Origin: Gemmatimonadota bacterium
GTDB lineage: Bacteria > Gemmatimonadota > Gemmatimonadetes > Longimicrobiales > Gaopeijiaceae
NCBI GenBank assembly: GCA_016209995.1
Contig: JACQVC010000511.1
Span: 1 to 11,494 of the forward strand
Length of the DNA stretch: 11,494 nt
Reading direction: 5' to 3'
The notes below the pieces were generated by a model that made no database searches, was not told the DNA's origin, and saw only the letters and a list, made by a program, of their open reading frames with translations. The translations under genes and the position numbers were made by a program. Of this stretch, positions 5,204-11,494 are shown piece after piece (the first letter of the stretch is position 1; every line of letters begins with the position of its first letter).

Positions 5204-6511
5204 GTGGGGAACCGGAAGGGGCGTGTCAGCTCGTCGATGATCGGGGTGTGGCTCGCCCTGGCCCTGGGGACCGAGCTGCACGGCCAGGAAGCACCGGAGC
5301 CGTCCGCACATACGCCAACATGGCAGTTCCGCGGTCAAGCGATCGGCCTGGTCACGCACGCGGCGCCGGCGCTGGCGGACAAGAGCCGGACCGAAGGGTA
5401 CCTGACGCAGCCGCACCTCGCCGCTCACGGCTCACTCGCCGGTGGCCGGACCGCGATCACCACGATACTCACCCTGGAGGGCCTGACGCTTAGCCGGGGT
5501 GAGCTGAACGCCGGGATCTGGGGCGAGGGCTATGTCGATCGGCGCCACCCGCATACGTACGTACACGAGCTGGTCGCCACCGTCAACGCGACGGCCGGCG
5601 GCGCCGTTCTCTCATTCTCTCTCGGAAAAGGCTTTGTGCCGTTCGGCACCGATGACCCGATGAGCCGACCCTTCGTGAAATACCCCGCCAACCACCACCT
5701 CGCGCAGATCCTCGAGCGTGCGCTCGTGATCGGAGGGCTGCGTTACGGCCCTGCGCTGGCGGAGATCGGAGTCTTCAACGGCGAGGAACCGCAGGGCTCC
5801 GGGGACTGGCCCGACTGGGGGCGATTCGGTGACTCGTGGGCCGCACGAGCCACGCTGTTCCCCACGCCAGGAGTCGAGGTCCAGCTGAGTCACGCGCATG
5901 TCGCTTCCCCGCAGGATCCCGGCGGGCGGGGCTTCGATCAGCGCAAATGGAGCGCCGCGGCGAGGTACCAACCGGAGACGGGCACGGGCATACTTCGCTA
6001 TGGGCTGGTGGAGTGGGCCCGGACGGACGACCGGCTGGGCGGACGCAACTTCGTAGACTACGGAAGCATACTCGCCGAGGCGACGTTCGGGCGAGGCGTG
6101 TACGAAGTCGGCGCCCGTTACGAGCGTACCGTGCGGCCGGAGGAGGAGCGGCTTCTCGATCCGTTCCGCACGCCGCGTCCGCAGCCCGATCTCCACATCA
6201 TCGGGAAGACGCGCTGGCAGATCGTGAGCGCGCGCGTGGATTGGCTTCCCGCGCCTGACGCACCCTTCGATCTGCGACCCTTCTTGGAGCTGTCCTACTC
6301 ACGCCCCGTTCAACTCCTGAGCCCGTCGGTCTTCGTGCCCACCGAGTTCTACGGTTCGGAGAGCCTTTGGGGCTTGTCGGTCGGCGCTCGCCTGGGAGTC
6401 GGCCCAGCCCACGGCCGCGTGGGCCGCTACGGCACAGCGCTCCCGGGCGAGCGCTCGCAGCACCCAGTGAACTCCACAGGCCACCCAGTTCCCCCGAGCG
6501 TTACACCGTGA
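5204..6511 (+). CDS. Outer-membrane beta-barrel protein, porin-like, uncharacterised
   Basis: A 435-residue exported protein. GTG 5204 is chosen because AAGGACGAGG lies just upstream and it gives a textbook signal peptide: basic start with R4 K5 R7, hydrophobic core 12-22, cleavage near LHG-Q (27/28). The frame remains open further upstream without such signals. The mature part has alternating polar and hydrophobic strands with glycine and aromatic residues, as in an outer-membrane barrel. Distinctive blocks are DRRHPHTYVHE (112-122) and a segment from FGTDDPMSRPF to NHHLAQILER (147-172), rich in histidine and charge. The C-terminus ends in a proline-rich tail instead of the terminal aromatic residue that BAM substrates usually carry. 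Its stop overlaps the next start by 4 bp, so the two are translationally coupled. Function unknown. Confidence 0.8.
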   Translation: MGNRKGRVSSSMIGVWLALALGTELHGQEAPEPSAHTPTWQFRGQAIGLVTHAAPALADKSRTEGYLTQPHLAAHGSLAGGRTAITTILTLEGLTLSRGELNAGIWGEGYVDRRHPHTYVHELVATVNATAGGAVLSFSLGKGFVPFGTDDPMSRPFVKYPANHHLAQILERALVIGGLRYGPALAEIGVFNGEEPQGSGDWPDWGRFGDSWAARATLFPTPGVEVQLSHAHVASPQDPGGRGFDQRKWSAAARYQPETGTGILRYGLVEWARTDDRLGGRNFVDYGSILAEATFGRGVYEVGARYERTVRPEEERLLDPFRTPRPQPDLHIIGKTRWQIVSARVDWLPAPDAPFDLRPFLELSYSRPVQLLSPSVFVPTEFYGSESLWGLSVGARLGVGPAHGRVGRYGTALPGERSQHPVNSTGHPVPPSVTP

Positions 6512-7782
6512 GCCACCTCGATCACGTACGGCAGATGAGTTTCGCGGGCGCCGGGTCGCTGCGACGGCACCCACACTCTGTCGCCCTGGTCATCGGCGTG
6601 ATTCTGCTGGCCTGCTGCAGCGAGCAAGCGTCGGAACCGCAGGAGCCGGAGCCACTCCGGCCCGGGCAGTTACCCGTGACGGGCCAGGGAGCCGTCGCCG
6701 AACGATACACCGCCGAAGTCAGCGCTCGCGGCAACCACGCCTACACGACCACCTGGGGCCGCAGGGGCGGCAACCCCGGGAACGCGGTCAAGATCTGGGA
6801 CGTGCGCGGCGCCACGCCGCTATTGGTCGATTCGCTCAGCCTGCCCGACGCCACCACGCTCGGCGATGTCCAGGTTTCCGACGACGGCGGCCTGTTGGTC
6901 GTCGCCACGGAGTTTAGCCCGGGCTCGATCGCCGTGTTCGACCTGGCTGACCCCGCGCATCCTCAGCTTCTATCGCGCTTCTCGTCAGCCCATACCGGCC
7001 CCGGCGTCCACACCGCGGAGGTCGCGCGCGTGAACGGACGACTATACGCCTTCCTCTCCGTCGATCCCCAGCCGCCTCGTCTCGTCATCGTGGACCTCGG
7101 CGACCCTCGTAATCCGCGCGAGGTCCTCGCCCGTGAGATGGGAAGACCCTTCATCCACGACGTGTTCGTGCGCGACGGTATCCTCCTGACCGCGCTTTGG
7201 GATGACGGCCTCACGCTCTGGGATATCGGCGGCGGCGCTGCGGGCGGCTCGATCACGAATCCGGTGGCGCTCGGCAACGTGCGCACCACTGGGTCGGCTG
7301 CGCCCGGACGCAGCCTCGCGCACAACGTGTGGTGGTTCCACGACCCGAGGACCGGCTCGCGTCGTTACGCGTTCGTGGGCGAGGAGGGGCCGGCCGCGCT
7401 CGGCAACAGCGCGTCCGGCGACATCCACGTCGTGGATGTCAACGACCTCAGGGCGCCAAGAGAGGTGGCGTTCTTCCACCGCGCAGGCGCCGGTACACAC
7501 AACTTCTGGGTCGATGAGCCGAGCGGCGTGCTTTACGCGGCGTACTACAATGCCGGCGTGATCGCGCTCGATGTTCGGGGGGACCTGAGCAATTGTGTTC
7601 AGGCGGCACGCGCCGCGGATGGGCGCTGCGATCTCGGGCTCATGGGCCGCGAGCTGGCCAACGGCCCTCAGGCCGCAATGCCCGTGTTCATGTGGGGCGT
7701 CCAGCAGGTTGGCAACCGCGTCTACGCGAGCGACATGCTGAACGGGCTCTGGGTGCTGGAAGTCACAGCATTGCGGCGCTGA
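6508..7782 (+). CDS. LVIVD-repeat beta-propeller lipoprotein
   Basis: A 424-residue lipoprotein. The signal is RR-H followed by a hydrophobic segment (25-35) and lipobox LLAC with the lipidated Cys at 36, then a flexible Glu/Pro linker. The rest is seven WD/LVIVD-like units, beginning near residues 68, 119, 168, 217, 272, 331 and 395. Clear repeat cores are IAVFDLADPAHP (141-152), LVIVDLGDPRNP (192-203) and IHVVDVNDLRAP (306-317). Four units begin with His in H-[TND]-x-[EFW] (His168, 217, 272, 331). Cys363 and Cys374 could form a disulfide. GTG 6508 overlaps the preceding stop as GTGA; ATG 6535 is an alternative that gives a shorter, more usual signal. Probably an envelope-bound partner of the barrel protein; ligand unknown. 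Confidence 0.85.
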   Translation: MSHLDHVRQMSFAGAGSLRRHPHSVALVIGVILLACCSEQASEPQEPEPLRPGQLPVTGQGAVAERYTAEVSARGNHAYTTTWGRRGGNPGNAVKIWDVRGATPLLVDSLSLPDATTLGDVQVSDDGGLLVVATEFSPGSIAVFDLADPAHPQLLSRFSSAHTGPGVHTAEVARVNGRLYAFLSVDPQPPRLVIVDLGDPRNPREVLAREMGRPFIHDVFVRDGILLTALWDDGLTLWDIGGGAAGGSITNPVALGNVRTTGSAAPGRSLAHNVWWFHDPRTGSRRYAFVGEEGPAALGNSASGDIHVVDVNDLRAPREVAFFHRAGAGTHNFWVDEPSGVLYAAYYNAGVIALDVRGDLSNCVQAARAADGRCDLGLMGRELANGPQAAMPVFMWGVQQVGNRVYASDMLNGLWVLEVTALRR

Positions 7783-7811
7783 CGCGTTCACGTCTCTAGA
7801 GCCCGAACGTC

Positions 7812-8507
7812 ATGCCCGCCCGCGGCAGCCGACTCCGGACGATTCTTGCGGTGCTGGTCATCCTCGCCGTCATGGCCCTCATGGCTCGGCGAGGTGCGAG
7901 CGTCGTCCCTCAAGTGATCGAGGGTGTGCGCGGGTTGGGAGCATGGGCGGCGGTCGCCTACGTGGCCGTGTTGGTGGTCGCGACGGTGACGTGGGTGCCT
8001 GACTCGGTTCTCGCCATCGCCGCAGGTGCGCTCTTCGGTCTCCTCTCAGGCAGCCTGTACACGCTCGGCGGTGCCACGCTCGGCGCGGCGTTGGCGTTCT
8101 TGATCGCTCGCTACGTGGCGCGCGGCGCGGTGGAGCGCTGGGTCGGCTCGAAACCGAAGCTCGGCGCGCTCGACGAAGCGCTCGGCCGCGAGGGTGTCAA
8201 GGTGGTGTTCCTGCTCCGCCTGTCGCCCGCGATTCCATTCGGCGCCTTGAACTACGCGCTCGGGCTGACGCGCGTGCCTTTCCGCGATTATGTCATCGCG
8301 AGCGCTGTCGGAATGACCCCCGGGGTATTCCTCTATGTCTACGCCGGTTACCTGGCGGGGGAGCTGGTCTTTGAGGCGGACGGAGCGGTGCCCCGCGGTC
8401 CCGCGACCTACATACTTCCGGCCCTGGGCCTCGTGGCCACGATCGCGGTCACGATTCTCGTGGCCCGCATCGCGCGGCGCGCTTTGCGGACGGTCGCTCG
8501 GGCGTGA
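7812..8507 (+). CDS. TVP38/TMEM64 family (VTT/DedA-like) inner-membrane protein
   Basis: A 231-residue membrane protein of the VTT superfamily. Hydrophobic segments are at about 9-25, 43-60, 62-98, 128-150, 158-182 and 200-222. The diagnostic blocks are AGALFGLLSGSLYTLGG with the following small-residue helix, and LLRLSPAIPFGALNYALGLTRVPFRDY, the re-entrant loop of this family. Members are linked to lipid scrambling or transport across the inner leaflet and to envelope stress tolerance; the substrate here is unknown. ATG 7812 has only a weak GAG upstream. It follows the propeller gene by 29 bp on the same strand, so it is probably the last gene of the barrel-propeller operon, and it converges on trmH. 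Confidence 0.92.
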   Translation: MPARGSRLRTILAVLVILAVMALMARRGASVVPQVIEGVRGLGAWAAVAYVAVLVVATVTWVPDSVLAIAAGALFGLLSGSLYTLGGATLGAALAFLIARYVARGAVERWVGSKPKLGALDEALGREGVKVVFLLRLSPAIPFGALNYALGLTRVPFRDYVIASAVGMTPGVFLYVYAGYLAGELVFEADGAVPRGPATYILPALGLVATIAVTILVARIARRALRTVARA

Positions 8508-8524
8508 AGCTGCGGGAGGGCAGA

Positions 8525-8593
8525 CACGATGCTCGTGGCCCGGACGGGGTAAACGACCGCGGGACCGGACATCTGCCGAGCGGCCGTTCGGCA
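8525..8593. terminator. Hairpins in the convergent VTT-trmH gap
   Basis: Two perfect stem-loops lie between the converging genes: CACGA-TGC-TCGTG (8525-8537) and TGCCGA/TCGGCA with an 8-nt loop (8574-8593). Neither has a T-tract, so they may slow or end transcription only with help from Rho. Confidence 0.35.
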
Positions 8594-8605
8594 CGCTGCG
8601 GGCTC

Positions 8606-9265
8606 TCACCGCGGGAGGGACCCGAGGATCTCGCCTTCCGAGCTGAGGGGAGGGTACGGCGCGCCGCGCTTGCGGCAGTGGCGAGCCAGGCGCGGGTACG
8701 CCCACTCGAACAGCGTCCGCTCCAGCGTCTCCGCATCCAGTCGCGGAGTGTCGTAGAGCCCCGCAGCGGTGCGCTGCCGCTGCGCCTCGAACAGAATGAT
8801 CGCGGCGGCCACCGATACGTTCAGGGACGTCACCATCCCCTGCATCGGAATTCGCACCTGCGCGTCGGCCGCTTCCAGCGCCTCCGGGCTGACGCCGTAA
8901 AGCTCGGTGCCCAGGATGACGGCTGTGGCGCGCGTATAATCGACCTCGCGAAAGTCGCGCGCCTCCGGACGCGGGTCGGCCACCAGGAGTTGGAAGCCGC
9001 GGCGGCGCAGCTGCTCGATCGCCGCTACCGCCGAGTCGTGGGTGTGCACGCGCACCCATCGCCAGGTACCGGCCGACACGTGGCGAGGAAGCTCCAGCCC
9101 CGTCTCCGGGACCACCGCATGGGCTTCCAGCACGCCCACGGCATCGCACACTCGGATGACGGCCGAGAGGTTGTGCGCCTTGTGCACACGGTCCATGAGC
9201 ACCGTGAGGTCTGGCTGCCGGCGCACCAGGATCGAGCGCAGCCGCGCGAAACGCTCCGGAGTCAT
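8606..9265 (-). CDS. trmH: tRNA (guanosine(18)-2'-O)-methyltransferase
   Basis: A 219-residue SPOUT-class enzyme that uses S-adenosylmethionine to methylate the 2'-OH of G18 in the tRNA D-loop. The N-terminus RFARLRSILVRRQPDLTVLM is typical of TrmH. Motif 1 is HNLSAVIRVCDAVGV, with Asn32 and the catalytic Arg38. Motif 2 is ILGTELYGVS, and motif 3 is IPMQGMVTSLNVSVAAAI, which forms the trefoil-knot cofactor site. The C-terminal extension resembles that of other TrmH proteins and length is normal (E. coli 229). ATG 9265 fits the family start, although the upstream sequence has no strong Shine-Dalgarno. It lies 24 bp downstream of the DUF5916 gene on the same strand, so co-transcription is likely, with no obvious functional link. 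Confidence 0.95.
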   Translation of the reverse strand: MTPERFARLRSILVRRQPDLTVLMDRVHKAHNLSAVIRVCDAVGVLEAHAVVPETGLELPRHVSAGTWRWVRVHTHDSAVAAIEQLRRRGFQLLVADPRPEARDFREVDYTRATAVILGTELYGVSPEALEAADAQVRIPMQGMVTSLNVSVAAAIILFEAQRQRTAAGLYDTPRLDAETLERTLFEWAYPRLARHCRKRGAPYPPLSSEGEILGSLPR

Positions 9266-9289
9266 TTCACTACGTTCGGCGGATTCTGC

Positions 9290-11461
9290 TCAGTAGCGCA
9301 ACGTGTACTGCAGCTTCAGCAGGAGCTGGTTCGAGTCGAACGACCAGCGGTCGAGCCGGTCGCGCAGGTTGTGGTTGTACACAACGAAGAGATCGCCCAG
9401 CGGATGGAAAGTCCAGCGGAGGCGCGTGTTCGATCCGATCGACTCGCTGTCGGTGTCGTACTGCACGAAGCTCGCGAGCTGGAGATCGGGAGAGAGGTTC
9501 AAGCGCAGGCGTGTACCGATGAGGTCCGCCGTGAACTCACCGGCGGGCAGGTCGCCGATGTTACGTTCCGCGTTGACTTCGATGGTCACGAGGGGTGACG
9601 GATTCCAGGCGCTGCGCAGTATGATCTGGTGGAGCGAGCCATCGTAGAAGCCGCCGAACCACCAGGTGATCATGCCGGCGAGCTTGCGCTGCGAGGCGAA
9701 CTGAGCCTCGAGGCGCCAGCGCGCATAGTGGTACGCGCCCGGCTGGATCGTGACGCCCTCCGCCACCTCGAACGGCTCGATCAGGCGCTCACCCTCGGGC
9801 ACCCAGTTGAACTCGAATCGGTCTCCGCTCTCGAAGCGCCAGTTGATCGGCGCCGTGAAAATGCGGTAGCTCTCCCACGTTCCACCGAGATCGAACACCG
9901 CCCGCGGTTGTAGCTCGTAGAACATCAGACGGAAGACGCGGCTCTGGAAGCGATGCCGGAAATTCATACCCCCCGTGAGCGTTTGCACGCCCGGGCGCGG
10001 AACGAACCCGAGCGACGGCTGGAAGCTCTCGCCGATCCGGTTGTAGGTCAGGACAATGTCCCAGTCGTCGTTGGGATAGTCGATCTTGAAGCCGCCCGCA
10101 GTCCGATCGCCTGTAAGGCCCTCTCGATTCGCGACCAGTCCCCAAGCGCCTACCAGGAAGTTCTTGTTGCCGCGGAAGCGCGACGTCTGGTACGTGAAAT
10201 CAGCGCCGGCGGTCCAGCTTCCGTCCCGTCCCTCCGGATCTCCGAACGTCGCAATCATGCCAAGCGACGATTCGGCGAGCACGTTCTGCTTCAAGCGCAC
10301 GGCGGCCATGGTCGACGCCGGCGCGAGATCGGCCACATCGTTCGCGCGCACGGTGAACACGCCGACGTTCGTCCGCCCCATCACGCCGTTCACCTTGGCG
10401 CCTGCCACGATGGGCACCTCACGGCCTTGCAGCAGGCCTACCCGGCGGGAGTGGAACGGCAACAGATCGTTGCCGAGCGTGAGCCCGAAATCGAAGACCT
10501 CCGCGCCTTCCAGGAAGAACGTGCGCTTCTCCGGGAAGAAGAGTGGGAAGCGCGTGAGGTTGGTTCGCCGCGTGTCGACCTCGGTCTCGGCGAAGTCGGT
10601 GTTGAGCGTGAGTGAGCCGAGCAGGTTGCTCCCCAGGCGTTCCGTGAGATCGAGGCTCAGGTCGCCGGTGTCGTCCGTTCGACTGTCCGCGTTCGGCCGC
10701 TCGAGACCGCCCGTGAGCGCGGGCCGCACGCTCAGCCCGAGGCCAAGGCCGAACTGGGGCAGGCCGGAAAGAAGCCCTGCGCGCGCCGTCTGCCCGACTC
10801 GGTAGTCCCGCGTCGCGCTCGCCCACCGGCTCGTCTCCTGGAGCCGCTGGATGCGCCGCTCGATATTGAATCCCCAACGGTCGAGGCCTCCCTTGAAGAT
10901 CAGGCTGCGGATGGGGATCCGGACTTCCGCCGACCAGCCCTCCGCCGTGCGCGCCGTCGCGGCCTCCCAGACGGCGTCCCAGTCGCTGTTCTCGCCTTCA
11001 CCACGGTTCGCGACCAGCGCGTCGAAGCGCGCTCCGCCCGGATTGATCGCGAAGATGTAGCCGGAGCGGCCGTCCTGGAACGTGTCCAGCACGAACTTGA
11101 CGTAGTCCTCGCCCTGGAGCCCAGCGTCACGGGCCTTGGCATAGCTCACGATGCGATCGGGCTCCGGATCGTCCGCGCGAATGCCCACTACCAGCACAGC
11201 ACCGTTCACGAGCGCCTTCACAACGGTCCGTCCGGTCGGCGTGCCTCCCTGGTCGGGCTCCGTCTCCGTCAGGCCAGCGATGGAGTCGGCCACGGCCCAA
11301 GCCGCCTCGTCCAGTGTCCCGTCCAGCCTCAGCTCCCCGTCCAGCACCGCTGCCTTCAGCACCGGTCGTGGTTCAGCAGTCGTCTGAGCGCCCAACGATG
11401 CGGGGGCGGCGGCGAGGAGAGCCGCGCAAAGCGCTGCGCACACGCTGAAGGAGCCTCTCAT
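9290..11461 (-). CDS. DUF5916 outer-membrane protein with N-terminal CBM9-like domain
   Basis: A 723-residue secreted protein. The signal peptide is 1-25 (hydrophobic core 7-19, cleavage LGA-QT). A carbohydrate-binding family 9-like domain (about 36-205) has LDGTLDEAAW, the usual opening of that fold. The remainder is the DUF5916 beta-barrel: the hallmark FPLFFPEKRTFFLEG (305-319), then many amphipathic strands, ending LQYTLRY with the terminal aromatic residue expected of a BAM substrate. The gene is complete, with ATG 11461 preceded by CAGGA at good spacing. Such proteins are frequent, often in several copies, in Gemmatimonadota and Bacteroidota; their substrate is unknown, and glycan or peptide binding at the surface is a guess. 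trmH follows by 24 bp. Confidence 0.92.
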   Translation of the reverse strand: MRGSFSVCAALCAALLAAAPASLGAQTTAEPRPVLKAAVLDGELRLDGTLDEAAWAVADSIAGLTETEPDQGGTPTGRTVVKALVNGAVLVVGIRADDPEPDRIVSYAKARDAGLQGEDYVKFVLDTFQDGRSGYIFAINPGGARFDALVANRGEGENSDWDAVWEAATARTAEGWSAEVRIPIRSLIFKGGLDRWGFNIERRIQRLQETSRWASATRDYRVGQTARAGLLSGLPQFGLGLGLSVRPALTGGLERPNADSRTDDTGDLSLDLTERLGSNLLGSLTLNTDFAETEVDTRRTNLTRFPLFFPEKRTFFLEGAEVFDFGLTLGNDLLPFHSRRVGLLQGREVPIVAGAKVNGVMGRTNVGVFTVRANDVADLAPASTMAAVRLKQNVLAESSLGMIATFGDPEGRDGSWTAGADFTYQTSRFRGNKNFLVGAWGLVANREGLTGDRTAGGFKIDYPNDDWDIVLTYNRIGESFQPSLGFVPRPGVQTLTGGMNFRHRFQSRVFRLMFYELQPRAVFDLGGTWESYRIFTAPINWRFESGDRFEFNWVPEGERLIEPFEVAEGVTIQPGAYHYARWRLEAQFASQRKLAGMITWWFGGFYDGSLHQIILRSAWNPSPLVTIEVNAERNIGDLPAGEFTADLIGTRLRLNLSPDLQLASFVQYDTDSESIGSNTRLRWTFHPLGDLFVVYNHNLRDRLDRWSFDSNQLLLKLQYTLRY

Positions 11462-11494
11462 CGCGTCCTGTGCTCGATGACCTGGCGGGTGTCC

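Noticed and set aside
8046..9598. Open frames opposite the VTT gene and across trmH
   Set aside because: Both are shadows of well-supported genes. The translations are low in hydrophobic residues and lack motifs.

Overview
The window is GC-rich DNA (mostly above 60% G+C by eye) carrying nine confident protein genes on both strands. The organism is Gram-negative: there are an outer-membrane beta-barrel, a lipoprotein with a clean lipobox, and a secreted DUF5916/CBM9-like barrel protein. The last of these, together with frequent non-ATG starts, points by inference to Gemmatimonadota or a neighbouring soil or sediment phylum. No rRNA, tRNA, CRISPR array, transposase or phage gene is visible.

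Left part (1-3280, all genes on the minus strand). In transcription order these are infA (translation initiation factor IF-1, standing alone rather than in a ribosomal-protein cluster), a 13-helix-type sodium:solute symporter, and a sigma-54-dependent activator made only of an AAA+ domain and a Fis-type helix-turn-helix. The first 229 bases are non-coding and hold a four-tract G-quadruplex motif on the minus strand, an 11-bp inverted repeat and short CTCCGYG repeats. A GG-N10-GC element and an inverted repeat precede the symporter, so the activator may control its upstream neighbour; this is inference.

Middle (3464-5203). A 73-residue zinc-ribbon protein (+) converges on a membrane fatty-acid desaturase of the DesA type (-), whose C-terminus is a tandemly repeated, highly charged helix. 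The desaturase is divergent from the next operon. The ~290-bp gap between them is the most unusual stretch: a strong intrinsic terminator pointing at the desaturase, two palindromes with a shared TCGCGA core, and about 150 bp of long inverted repeats that look like a structured RNA or leader.

Right part (5204-8507, plus strand). This is a probable three-gene operon: an outer-membrane beta-barrel, a seven-bladed LVIVD-type beta-propeller lipoprotein overlapping it by 4 bp, and a TVP38/TMEM64 (VTT) inner-membrane protein. The barrel and propeller pair is the best candidate for an undescribed cell-envelope system.

Right end (8606-11461, minus strand). A complete DUF5916 outer-membrane protein lies upstream of trmH (tRNA Gm18 methyltransferase) with a 24-bp gap.
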